From Pterois miles (Eukaryota > Chordata > Actinopteri > Perciformes > Scorpaenidae), in contig CAMQGK010000001.1 of assembly GCA_947000775.1 (NCBI GenBank), forward strand, positions 7,584,501 through 7,648,500: a DNA stretch of 64,000 nt, in the 5' to 3' direction. The translations under genes and the position numbers were made by a program. Of this stretch, positions 49,550 to 60,510 are shown in pieces (position 1 is the stretch's first letter; every line of letters starts with the position of its first letter). Under the pieces are notes generated by a model. The model had not been told where the DNA came from, did not search any database, and saw only the letters and a program-made list of their open reading frames with translations.

Positions 49550-49682
49550 TGGGATTGCCACAACATCAGAGGCACCTCCCTCCCTCACTCTCCTCCCTCC
49601 CTCTCTCTCTGCATCCTCCAACATCCGACACTCAGGAAGAGGAGACAGGAACGAGATGGACTAAAGAAGAAGAAGAGATGTG
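49550..49682 (+). other. Candidate exon of an unidentified gene
   Basis: A long CT tract and CGCTCTGCAG precede 49550, and GAGATGTG|GTATGT is a donor-like match at 49682/49683. The interval is purine-rich at its 3' end and contains a tiny ATG GAC TAA frame followed by an ATG at the donor. No protein is recognised. Confidence 0.25.
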
Positions 49683-49737
49683 GTATGTACTGCTGAAGCT
49701 GCTCTGTTTCACCTCCCTGCTGCTTTCTGTCTATGAA

Positions 49738-49740
<3 letters not shown>

Positions 49741-49818
<78 letters not shown>
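49741..49818 (+). repeat. (TG)n microsatellite
   Basis: About 39 TG units. Confidence 0.97.
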
Positions 49819-49820
<2 letters not shown>

Positions 49821-49829
49821 AGCCTAATC

Positions 49830-50985
49830 CTTCGTGGAATGCAGATTTAATGAGCTGTCTGATGCTAACACCAACACAATGATGCAAGGAGAGAGAGAAT
49901 AAGATGAAGAGAGAGACAGCAGCAGAGGGAGGTGACTCCCAGTGTCTCTCCCTCTCTCAGCTTTTGTTATGGAGGCCTGCTCTGCAGAAGAGCTCGCTCT
50001 GCCTGCTGCATACAGAAAGAGGCCAACACCTCTCCTCTCTGTTCCCAGTCTGCTGCCCTGCTTTCTACTGGGCTGTCACACTGGTTCCCATGTGCTGCTT
50101 GCTGAAGTGTCTTTCACTGGGTTAAAAACATGCATGTGAGGTGAATCCTGCTTTGCAATGTGGTGTTTACCAGCCAGTATTTTTTACCCGATCTCAGCTT
50201 TGTTTTTGCTCAAAGTTTAGATTTTGAGGAACCAGGGATGAATGTCGTTTTAACTTATTATATTCTTGAAGCAATGTATGATGTGTCGTTTGACGTTCCA
50301 CGTTTAAAGGCAAAAGCGTTGACATGTTCCAACTGGCCACACTTGAAGGGAGGGACAAGATGCGATTATTGTTCAGATGAGGACAGTTTCATAGTAGGCG
50401 TTCATGATGATGCGCTTGTTTATACACATGAAAGGTGACAGAAGTAACTGTGTGAATGAAGAGAGCTCAAGAGAGAAGTTCAGACATGTCCACTTTGTTA
50501 CCTACACACACCTGACCGATACTCTTTTCCACAGCAGACATCTTTAATTCATCAGAATTAATTAATACATCAGACCGGCACATACAGGTACTTCGTAAAA
50601 AGTCAACTTTGTGCCCCCTTTTGTGGATAGAAAACAGAAGATCTCATAGACTTCAATGCAATTTGACGTATGTTTGGATTGTAATTTTGACAATGAAGTG
50701 TTGTAAATAGCCAACTGTTTGATCTACAGGCTGAGATTTAGTTGGAGACGACAGTCTGATGCTGCTAGAACGTTAATGTATGACTGTATTACTCAAGGTA
50801 ACGTTAGCTAGCCATGCTAGTCTCTGTCACCAGCATCATTTATCCATTTAGCTCACTGACGGTGAATATTCACGTATCATCTGAGCCTCAGATGTCAGTG
50901 TGAACGCCTCAGTTAACCTGCTACACAACAGCTTTTCAGCATTTCCTCTCCTGTCACGGCGAGTTTCTTTCCCCCAAAAGGGAGC
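49830..50985. other. Intergenic; nothing recognised
   Basis: An open frame at 50160-50438 (92 residues) is not low complexity but has no similarity I recognise. No repeats were identified. Confidence 0.4.
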
Positions 50986-50986
50986 C

Positions 50987-51272
50987 ATGCTGGTCTGGTC
51001 TATAGCCTGGACCCATGACACCATGCTGGCCTGGTCTATAGCCTGGAGCCATGATGCCATGCTGGTCTGGTCTATAGCCTGGACCCATGACACCTTGCTG
51101 GTCTGGTCTATAGCCTGGAGCCATGACGCCATGCTGGTCTGGTCTATTGCCTGGACCCATGACACCATGCTGGTCTGGTCTATAGCCTGGACCCATGACA
51201 CCTTGCTGGTCTGGTCTATAGCCTGGACCCATGACACCATGCTGGTGTGGTCTATAACCTGGAGCCATAAAG
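50987..51272 (+). repeat. 36-bp minisatellite, 8 units
   Basis: The unit ATGCTGGTCTGGTCTATAGC, followed by CTGGACCCATGACACC, is repeated eight times with few substitutions. Because 36 is divisible by 3, frames stay open on both strands (143 residues +, 159 and 104 residues -), each a 12-residue repeat such as MLVWSIAWTHDT. No flanking exon signals support a protein. Confidence 0.95.
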
Positions 51273-52932
51273 ACCCTCTATTAGATCTTGGAGCTTTGTG
51301 TTTCCCCACAAATCCCCTCCTGTTCATCTAGACTTTTCCCACCTTGTAAAAACTGGCAGACATGCTGCTCAAGAGAAATCATGATGTGATCGATGACATC
51401 TTTCTGAGCTTTAAGTCCTCCGCATCTTTCATCCATTTAGTTACCTGCTTAGTCACTGCATGACGGCATGAACAGTTACCTGACTCATTAAATATGTGAT
51501 CATGATCTGCTCTCATATCCTGAAGCGTACTGTAATGCACCGTTTGCCTTGTTCTCGTCTCTCTTCTAAATAAGTTTGTCTGTTGTCCTTTAAGTCTCTT
51601 TCCAAGGTTTAAAAGCTTTGCATTGAGCAGGTTCAGTGTTAATAAGTGAGAAGTTTAGTCTTAAATTATAAATCCCATGCATGGATTGTCCCAGTTTCAG
51701 AATAATCGTGTTTGTCTTTCCTTCCTCCCTCCTTCCTCTAGAAGAGGCAAAGGAAGTGAATGACTGTAGGCTCGTTGGAGATGACCCGGGTCTGCTCAGA
51801 ATCGATCACCTCTGATCGCCGCGTAATGCATGCTGGTTAGATTTATATCCGACTTGATGCCGGCTTGCTCTGATGTCATGCTCACGTGGACAACAATAAC
51901 CTCACGAGATTGAGGCGGTGGCAGATGTTAGAACCAGGCGCCGAAGTTGATCACCACTGACTGCAAGACCCAGGACATTATGGGAAATGCCTGACTCGTG
52001 CCTGATTTTTGGCTCTTACTTTTGACAGCAAACACCATGTGTTGTAGAAAAGTCTAAACTTTCTGTGTAATATTTAACACTAGATTTTGGGTTATCAGTC
52101 TCACGTTGTGCAATGAAAGTTTCATCTGTTAACAGACACATTTTGTGTGGTTGATAATAAGAATTACAGCAGTAATGAAGGTTATTTACATAGCGCTTAT
52201 CAAAACGAGTGCTGATTAGATTACAAAGTGCTTTACAAGGTGGGCGTAAATATAATATAAAGGATAAAATCCGATACCAAATAAATGTACATTTTCACTT
52301 GAATTTCCAAACAAATGTAAATAAATCTGACCGTGTTCTGCTAACTACAAGTAGCCTGCAACGGGCCCTAACAGGAAGCCATTATTTCTGTGACTTCCTG
52401 TAAATTCTTTGAAGTTGGCTGCAAACTGTCCGATGCAGCTTTTTGTCTCCGCCTCTGCTGCCGCCGCCTGAACTCGTCTACTTTCCAGTCAAGATGCAGT
52501 TCATCTCCAACGAGCCTGCTGCTCCTTTCTGTGTGCCAGCCTCAGAAGAGCGAAGTGATTCATGGAAAACTGATGTTTATGTGGAAAGCTGTAGGAGGCT
52601 TTTGCAACTTGCCGTGATATACACTATTTTGCACTAGAGCTTGTTTACTCAAATCTCCACAACGGAGGAGGAGAGCGCAATGTCAGCATGACCCTGTAGA
52701 GCTACAGTAGACACATTTGTAGGAAACAGAGCCGATTGATATTACATTTTCATTAGATATTTGTCTAAGAGATCAGTGAGGAGGAAACTGAAGAGTTCCT
52801 GTTCAGCAGCCGTATCTGTTGTTGCTGATCAAAGTCTGGTTGGTGGGACAGGTTTTGTGTCTGTGATGTGGCTTTAAATGAACCTGAACCAAAGAAGCCT
52901 CCTGTTAGGTAACGCTGGTGTTTCCTGATAGT
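51273..52932. other. Intergenic with weak splice-like motifs
   Basis: A strong polypyrimidine/acceptor motif (TCCCTCCTTCCTCTAG) ends at 51741. Another (GTCTACTTTCCAG) ends at 52488, 5 bp before an ATG that opens a 48-codon frame beginning MQFISNEPAAPFCVPA and ending at about 52637. I do not recognise this peptide, and it may be chance. Confidence 0.3.
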
Positions 52933-53004
52933 GCGCTGATAGTGTAGTGGTTAGTGTCATTACCTGTCATGCAGATACCCGGGGTTCGAATCCCGGTGGG
53001 TGCT
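52933..53004 (+). pseudogene. tRNA-Asp(GTC)-like pseudogene
   Basis: The 72-nt segment has an A box (TAGTGTAGTGG) and a perfect B box (GGTTCGAATCC) with GTC in the anticodon position (CTGTCAT loop), and aligns along its length with vertebrate tRNA-Asp. Stem mismatches (one in the T stem, one in the acceptor stem, at least two in the anticodon stem; a D stem of only G-U pairs) argue against a working tRNA. It may be a tRNA pseudogene or the head of a tRNA-derived element. Confidence 0.6.
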
Positions 53005-53011
53005 TTATTTT

Positions 53012-53371
53012 GGGGGCGGCAGTAGCTCAGTCTATAGGGAGTTGGCTTGGGAACCGGAGGGTCACCGGTTCAAGTCCCGACATGGACCAAGAACTGAGTG
53101 TGAACTGGTAGCTGGAGAGGTGCCAGTTTACCTCTTGGGCACTGCCGAGGTGCCCCTGAGCAAGGCACCAAACCCCCAACTGCTCGGGGCGCTTGTCAGG
53201 AGCAGCCCCATCACTCTGACATCTCTCCATTGTTGCATGTTTGTGCATGTGTGTGTTTGGGTCTGCATGTACCGTGTATAAGTTAACAACAGAGTGAAAA
53301 AATTGAATTTCCCCTCGTGGGACTAATAAAGGAATATCTTCTTCTTCTTCTTCTTCTTCTTCTTCTTCTTC
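53012..53371 (+). mobile_element. tRNA-derived SINE with (CTT)n tail
   Basis: The head GGCAGTAGCTCAGTCTATAG and B box GGTTCAAGTCC lead into a body (GTGAACTGGTAGCTGGAG, GTGCCCCTGAGCAAGGCACC, ACTGCTCGGGGCGC, GACATCTCTCCATTG). It ends TTGAATTTCCCCTCGTGGGA, AATAAAGG and about 11 CTT units. Same family as 26229-26590 but with a fuller body and a shorter tail. It starts 8 bp after the tRNA-Asp-like sequence. Confidence 0.88.
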
Positions 53372-53455
53372 CTCAGACAAAAGTTTCCTAAACGCACAAT
53401 TGTGCAAATCATTTCTGGCAAAAACTGCTTACAGTTTGACGAAGTAGAACAGGAT

Positions 53456-53990
53456 AGATGGAAGGGAAGAAGGGAAGAAGGATTTAGGAATGGAAAGAAG
53501 GGTGTAGGGAAAGAAGGAAGGATGTAAGGAAGAGAAGAAGGATGTAGGGAGGGAAAGTAGGATATAGAGAAGGATGTAGGGAGGGAAAAAGGCTGTAAGG
53601 AAGGAAAGAAGGATATAGGGAAGGAAAGGATATAGGAAAGGAAAGAAGGATATAGGAAAGGATATAGTTAAGAAAAAAATGATATAGGAAGCGAAAGAAG
53701 CTTGTAGGGAAGGAAAGAAGACTATAGGGAAGGATGTAGACAAGGGAAGAAGGATGTGAGGATGGAAAGAAGGATTTGGGGAAGGAAAGAAGCCAATAGG
53801 GCAGGAAGGAAGTGTGTAGGGAGGGAAAAAATGGATGTAGGAAAAGAACGCTGTAAGGAAGGGAAGAAGGATAAAGAGAGGGCAAGAAGGATTTAGGGGA
53901 GGAAAGACGGCTGTAGGGAGGACAAGAAAGGAGAAGGGAAGGAAAGAAGGACATAGGAAGGGCAAGAAGGGTGTAGGGAGGAGAGATGTT
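53456..53990 (+). repeat. Purine-rich degenerate minisatellite
   Basis: Many imperfect ~20-bp units of the form GGGAAGGAAAGAAGGATGTA, almost entirely purine on this strand with regular TA interruptions. The minus-strand frames of 178 and 188 residues (Phe/Pro/Ser/Leu repeats) are translations of it. Confidence 0.93.
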
Positions 53991-53999
53991 CCTAAGTAA

Positions 54000-54640
54000 G
54001 GAGATGACAGTGCTTAAAGGGAATATGTTGATCGTTTTCATGTTGATCATGAAGAGCAGGAAGTTGTTGCAGTGTTAGTGGTCTTGATCGAGTCGTCTTC
54101 CAGTCCACAGGATATGATGTAACTGCCTCCGGGGCTGTTAAACTGGGCTGAGTGGCTGCACAGCAGCGTCGATGTCAGAGGAAAGGCAGGAAAGGTTAAA
54201 GTGGGTGTAGGCGTCTCCTGTTACAGATGGTTCATGGGATTAAATCCACACTGAGACAAAGAAGGAAAACTGGAAACCTGACTGGAGTTTGTGCTGGTTT
54301 TGACGTGATGAAGCTAAAAATCCCACCTGCTTGTTAAGCTAACCTGTCTGATCCACCAGCCTCAGCCGAAGATGCAGAGCAAACTGCTGCGAGTGACTAG
54401 ATATTTTATAATTCGACTAGCGATGCTACTTTATTGATAGCTGCATTTATTGTTCATTACGTTCAATATATGTGCTAAAAAATGTGGTGTTTGTTAAAGT
54501 CTTTGTAAGTTTCAGCATCACTTCAGGTCTGTTTTCTAGCTTTAGTTGCAGGTTAGTTGACAGCCTGCTGGCTGAACTGTTTTAGTAGAAATTAGCTGAA
54601 ATTGTCAGGCTTCTTATTTTTATATCTTAGTGCTGGCGAC
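54000..54640. other. Intergenic; nothing recognised
   Basis: No exon, RNA gene or repeat pair recognised. Confidence 0.4.
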
Positions 54641-55105
54641 AGCCGTATGATTAGATCTGGGTGGTCAGAGGCCACTTGGACCTCATGTCCGTTCCACTCT
54701 TGTGATATCTAAGGAAGTCCATGAGTGAATTTCTTTAAATTTGGGATGAATGTTCACCTTGACTCAAGGATGAACTGGTTAGATTGTAGTGGTCAAACGT
54801 CAAGGTCACTGTGACCTCACATTGATCCCACTGTCACTGTATTACTTTTGAAACGAACATCCACTTGGACTTGAGGATGAACTGATGAGACTTTCATGGT
54901 CAGAGGTCACTGTGACCTCACAAAACACATTTTTGTCCGTAACACAAGAAAATCTTATACTAATTATGACAATGTCAGAAATGTGTAACAGAATAAAATG
55001 AGGAAGTGATGACATTTTGGCCAGACGTAGATATAATCTGCAACTTGACTGGTTGGCGGCGGCAAACAACCACAAGGTGGTAATTCTAGTTCTTCTAATT
55101 TTCCA
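54641..55105 (+). repeat. Dispersed repeat with AGGTCACTGTGACCT units
   Basis: Two related sub-blocks carry CAAGGTCACTGTGACCTCAC and AGAGGTCACTGTGACCTCAC, each preceded by a GGATGAACTG motif, and the end contains CAACCACAAGGTGGTAATTC. This layout is familiar from common fish interspersed repeats. AGGTCACTGTGACCT is itself a perfect palindrome around a central base. Confidence 0.55.
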
Positions 55106-56695
55106 GTTTCTGGTGGGGTTTTTTGTCGTGTTATCAATAACTTTACCACCACCTTGTTGACTGCAGTGTCCACCCAGATTTGATTATGTGGAAGTACATA
55201 CCATATGTGGCTTTGTGTAAACAAGCATATATTAAGTGTAAGGCTTTTGTATTTGGTATTGGTGTCATTGTGGTACCAAAGACATCCTTGAAGGATGTTT
55301 GGTGACTGACAGACTCCTCCATGTTGATGTAAAAACTGACCTGGATGCAGTTTGACCAGGCGTTATTGCAGCCAGTGAAACAGGACATAGACAGAGGGGT
55401 GAGACGTCTCCTGCTGCCTGTTGACACACTGCTTTGGTGAGGACAGGATGACTGGCATTAATGCAGCAGATTCACTTGACACTCTGGTGCATCACTTGGT
55501 TAGAAGCAGTTATTTAAAGATGGGACTTGTACTGCTGCAGACACCTGGAAGAAGCATTTTCTCATTTGTAGTTTTGTGTGTAATTTTTATGCATTTTCAG
55601 CTATTTCTGTTTGTAAAGAATGCTTCTTTCTTGCTGATCTACCTTTAGCCACCCCCAGCCATTAGCACCTGCCTGCAGTTTCATATTTTAGAGATGGTTA
55701 TTGAGTGTGACTGGTGCTGGATCTCCCAGTCCAGAAGGCGAGACTCCCTCAGGCTCATCTGTAATTATCCAGGAGCTACTTGTGTTTACTGAAGGTCAGT
55801 TTATTTTTAAAGCATTTTGTAAACACTTCTGGAAGTGTTGAAGACAAAATGCTGCATCGTTTTTCTGCAAAACAGTCAATGTTATTTGGCTGACATTTGT
55901 AATTTTTTGCAGAGCAGCTATTAATATATTAATTTCTCTCTGTGTGTCTTGATTGCATTCACACCTGTGAACAGGACCTTAGTCTGTGTTGTGCTTACAG
56001 ATTTCTGATCATTCCTCTTGGTTTGCTCGGAAGTTTTTTTCCACTCGCTGTGACAGAAGTATAGTGCTTGCAGGTGTGCCACAAACCAGACACGATTCCC
56101 CTTCATCAGCTGACATGGTGAAGTGCATGCCGGTCCGGTCTGTAGCCTCATTGTGTCCCTGCAGAGCCGACGCCCTGCTTCTCCAGTGAGGATGGAGGCT
56201 AATGATGTGCTCTAGCATCAGGATGATACAGCAGGAGGTCATCACACCCTCCTGTTTCAACGTCTGCTGGACAGACTTTCATTTCACTGTGAAAAAGCTG
56301 TAGTTGCTGATTTAACACTGGAGTAAAATGCTCTAAAAGTGGTGAAGTGGGCGTATATTCATTCATTTGTTGCTTTGATTATGACTTTTACTGACTCAGT
56401 ACAATCTAATTGTTCTGGCAGCAGTAATCAATATAAATGCTTTTAAAGTGCAATAATCAAATTTAATTGAACACACTTCCTCCCTGCCTGTCATTACTAC
56501 AGTACTACTGCTGCTGTAGTATTAGTATTACTGCCAGTGTCACTACTATTACTACGTCTGGCAGGGAAATGTGAAGCATGACATCAGCAAACACATTTTA
56601 AAAGGAAAGTGAAGACAACGGAGTCGAGGCGCTGCTTGGTCTTTGTAGTGATCACATACAGGTACTGCTTGGATCCTTCAGGTGTATTGTTCTTG
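55106..56695. other. Intergenic; nothing recognised
   Basis: Short open frames without recognisable similarity; no repeat pairs found. Confidence 0.4.
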
Positions 56696-56912
56696 TTCAG
56701 TTTTGTGAAGGGCTCATCTGCAGTGGGTGGAATATGGTCTCAGAAACTGTATAAAATGCAGGTCTCCTTCCCACCTGTTGTGACCAACATGGTTGGTCAT
56801 GATGAATAACTATAGCCATGTAAAATACACGCATAGCAGACTTGCATTTTATACATTTTTAAAACCATATTTCACCCACGTCACATGCAGTGAGCCCTTC
56901 GCAAAACTGAAT
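56696..56912. repeat. Foldback element (inverted repeat ~70-bp arms)
   Basis: The left arm begins TTCAGTTTTGTGAAGGGCTC and includes TGCAGTGGGTGGAATATGGT and TATAAAATGCA. The right arm carries the reverse complements TGCATTTTATA, ACCATATTTCACCCACG and TGAGCCCTTCGCAAAACTGAA. The loop is about 70 bp. It is non-coding and looks like a foldback MITE. Confidence 0.75.
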
Positions 56913-58440
56913 AAGCACATTTTAAAACTGACTTTCTTTGCTTATTTCATGAATTAATTGTCGAGGATATTCAGTCTGTACAAGAAGGTTTCCAGTTTTA
57001 GTGGGAATAGTCTAAACATTGTAGTAGGACTGCCCCGTCGTAGTTGTGGTTTCTGTAATTTGAATGGGAAAATTTCAGATTGAATCATCTGTCAGCTCAA
57101 AATAACCGTTAATACACTGAGCGAACTGTAACTAAAACCTGTTGACGTGATGCTTGATAACAAGAAAATACTTTTTTCTAAAACTTGTTTGAAAATGGTT
57201 TGAGCAGCAAATGGAGACATGCATCTGATATGTGATACATGATGATATATACTCATAACATTTGAACCCAGTGTGACATATTAATGAGGCCAGATTCAGA
57301 GAGACCAGAGGGCCCCTCCATCCTCCTCCATCACATAATAGAGTTGGGAACTCAGTCAGCCACCATCCCCCATGTTTAAAACTGAACAAATCACCACAGT
57401 TTGAGTGAGAGGGGCTGGGAGCATCTACCCATTGTACATGCTCCTGATGAGGTTCAGGGTTCAGGGTTATCCAGCTCCTCTCTGGAGAATAGACCTCAGT
57501 AACCCCTGAACACACACACTGGGTAATTTCTTGCACTTGAAGAGGGGGGATGGTGTAGGTGGATCTCACATTTTCTCTCAGATCTGCTGCAGGTGACACA
57601 TTTTAAATACAGCAATTTACTGCCGACTTAAATAAAATTTCATATTTACTGTGATATAAACATGATTTCAGACAGCGCTGATCAAACAAACTAACATGAA
57701 CTGACTTGACTTGATCTACATGGCTATAAATAAATGAATGTACGTGAACTAGAGGTACAAACGTATTTATAAGCCACACATATAATTGAAGTACTGCAGT
57801 AAAGCCTTTGTGGTGTAGCTGACTAATCAAAGACCTCATGAGATATTGTGGTCAGTTTTAATGTACAGTAATGCTAACTGCAGTGTTGTGTTTTGGATGA
57901 CTCATGGATTGTTGGTAGCCTAGCAGGATTGCACCTCGCCGAAATATAAATGGTCTTTTTATACTTGTTATCCAGCAGTGGTTTATATCCTCAAAGACAT
58001 TTTCTTGATGTCATTGATGTCTACTCAATTTTTCCCTGGTGCAAATCAGATGAGTTAATCCAGTATTTCTAATATTTCCGTGAGTGCTGAGGTTGCATAT
58101 GGAAAAGATGCTCCCCTGTCTATTTGTTAGTCCAGCTTGTTGTCAGTTGTTATTGACACACATTACTTTACGGCCAATCATGAATAGGATTTGGGCGTGA
58201 TGGAACCAGGTCTGTTGCAGTCTGGGTCGTCCGGTGGGCTACGCCTGAAGGAGACGTACCTGTAAGTAATAAGCTTTACCTGAATTTAGCTTTGTTTCAC
58301 AAAGTTCACTCTGGTCCAGTTCCCTCTGTTCGCTCTGTAGTCCTACACCCCTGTCTATCCAGGATCTCAACCAACCGGCTCAGTGTTCAAGTTAGAGTGA
58401 AGATGCTGGTATCATATGAAACGAGAAAACCTACTGAACT
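56913..58440. other. Intergenic; one unrecognised minus frame
   Basis: A 155-residue minus-strand frame (57132-57599) is not low complexity, but its composition and motifs match nothing I know, and no splice or promoter context is evident. Otherwise nothing is recognised. Confidence 0.35.
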
Positions 58441-58442
58441 AG

Positions 58443-59038
58443 TGGAGACGTGAACTGAGCACCATGGCTGCTACAGTAACTCTCGTGACGGTGAACTGGA
58501 GACAGTGAACGCAGCACCGTGGCTGCTACAGTAACTCTCCTGATGGTGAACTGGAGACAGTGAACGCAGCACCGTGGCTGCTACAGTAACTCTCCTGCGG
58601 TGAACTGGAGAAGGAAGGAGAAGGGGGAAAAAACCTGTGACGGTGAACTGGAGACAGTGAACGCAGCACCGTGGCTGCTACAGTAACTCTCCTGATGGTG
58701 AACTGGAGACAGTGAACGCAGCACCGTGGCTGCTACAGTAACTCTCCTGACGGTGAACCGGAGACAGTGAACGCAGCACCGTGGCTGCTACAGTAACTCT
58801 CCTGACGGTGAACTGGAGACAGTGAACGACCAGCACCGTGGCTGCTACAGTAACTCTCCTGACGGTGAACTGGAGACAGTGAACACAGCACCGTGGCTGT
58901 ACAGTAACTCTCCTGATGGTGAACCAGAGACAGTGAACACAGCACCGTGGCTGCTACAGTAACTCTCCTGACGGTGAACCAGAGACAGTGAACGCAGCAC
59001 CGTGGCTGCTACAGTAACTCTCCTGACGGTGAACTGTT
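58443..59038 (+). repeat. 55-bp minisatellite, 10 units
   Basis: The unit GGAGACAGTGAACGCAGCAC, followed by CGTGGCTGCTACAGTAACTC and TCCTGACGGTGAACT, is repeated ten times. The third unit carries an insertion of about 40 bp (GAGAAGGAAGGAGAAGGGGG region, 58608-58645). Other units differ by single bases or 1-2 bp indels. Minus-strand frames are repeat translations. Confidence 0.95.
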
Positions 59039-59184
59039 GACTCAGTTGTCTGTTGTTCTCATACACTGCAGCTGCTGCATGTGTGGCACAAATCTTGTCG
59101 GTTATCGGTTAATAATCAGTTAACGAGGGTCTGTTATTGGTTAAGAACAAAATTAGCATCCTTATATGTGAATCAAAATGGCTT

Positions 59185-59236
59185 TTATGGGTACCCATGA
59201 GTCTCCTCTTTACAGACATGCCCACTTTATCGTAAT
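59185..59236 (-). mobile_element. Family A fragment
   Basis: GAGTCTCCTCTTTACAGACA followed by TGCCCACTTTATCGTA corresponds in reverse complement to the CTGTAAAGGGGAGACTGG block of family A. Both ends are missing. Confidence 0.6.
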
Positions 59237-60131
59237 CATATTATTTATAAATAAGTATTTACTTATTATTTTAATGACTGCCCTACTTTATTTGTGGTCC
59301 CCTCTTCCTCGTCTCACCTGCTTTCTTCCCATCTCTTCCTCCTTTACCTTCCTGACTCCTCTCCTCTCCTTTTTCTACTCTCATCCTCTGCCTTTTCAGC
59401 CTGCCTTGTTGCAGCTCACTGTTTCTCCTCCTCCTCGTCTCCCATCTCAGCATCGATAACATCTGCTGAGACCTCGGGGTGTGGCGGTGAACAGGCCAGG
59501 CTTCCTGTTTCTGACTGTCGCTCAGTACACAACAGAACCACGGCATCAGACAGGCAGTTCAGTCAACAACACAGAGATGCACTGAGGGGCGGATAAATTA
59601 CATTTTTTTTTATTAATAAATTAATTTAATTTAATGCAGTTAAAAAATACACCAACTGAAAGACAACAGCAATGAGGCATGTTGGGTTTTCAGTATAAGC
59701 TCTCACTGAATATCCAGCCCATTTTTTGGGGGGTTATTGAAAGACATTGTCGGACACAAAGGTAACCTTTCTACGTGGAAAGACGACACTAAAGTTACAG
59801 GATACCCCTGAATACTCTGTCAGAAATATAAAGTCTTTCATGAACAGATGTAGCTTCATGTTCCTCCTCAGCTCCTCGTCATGCTTTACTTTTCTGCTTA
59901 GTTCTGACCAAGATTGTGGTGATCAGGTAATCACACTTAAAACTTCAACTAAGTGATGTCTAATCTAATGCAATTTCATGATTTTATATGATATTTGGAG
60001 ATTTTTAGGATGGAGATGTATCTAATTTATGTGGTTAATTCAGCATTTTTTTTAGCGTCAAAGTCTAAATTGAAACCGTAATTTTACACGCAGCAACACT
60101 TATCTCCAAGTTGGTTCAGTCAGACAGTTTG

Positions 60132-60137
<6 letters not shown>
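59237..60137. other. Intergenic; CT-rich then AT-rich
   Basis: CT-rich low complexity at 59295-59450 gives spurious Ser-rich frames. Nothing else recognised. Confidence 0.4.

Positions 60138-60203
<66 letters not shown>
60138..60203 (+). repeat. (CA)n microsatellite
   Basis: About 33 CA units. Confidence 0.97.
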
Positions 60204-60208
<5 letters not shown>

Positions 60209-60423
60209 TCGACCAGTTATCTGACCAGCGATCCAGCTCTGAGCAGCTAATATAATTTGCTGACTCCAGGCCAGCGGGTTTGGCGATGCTCAGGACTGAG
60301 AAGTGTCTTTACTCCATATTAGATTTAAGATCTTGGTAATTTGTCAGATCATCAGTTTTTCAGACTCTTGTGATCCATGTGACACCTGTAGTTTGATAAC
60401 AAGCGATAACAGCTGACAAAAGT

Positions 60424-60510
60424 GGGGTTCACCCTGGACAGGGCGCCAGTCCAGCACAAGGCTGACACATAGAGACAGACACCATTCACGCTCACATTCA
60501 CACCTATTAT
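60424..60510 (+). repeat. Dispersed repeat fragment, pair of 6430-6600
   Basis: GGGTTCACCCTGGACAGGGC, GCCAGTCCAGCACAAGG and CATTCACGCTCACATTCACA match the order seen at 6480-6570. It ends where the hAT-like interior begins. Confidence 0.55.

Noticed and set aside
50848..51331. Frames of 143 (+) and 159 (-) residues with 12-residue repeats
   Set aside because: A 36-bp minisatellite keeps all frames open; no gene context.
52933..53004. Functional tRNA-Asp gene
   Set aside because: A and B boxes and the anticodon are readable, but several stem mismatches make a functional fold unlikely; annotated as a pseudogene instead.
53429..54050. Minus-strand frames of 178 and 188 residues rich in Phe, Pro and Ser
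   Set aside because: They are translations of a purine-rich degenerate minisatellite in two overlapping frames.
57132..57599. 155-residue minus-strand frame
   Set aside because: It is not low complexity, but no domain or motif is recognisable, and there is no splice, promoter or conserved-neighbour support.
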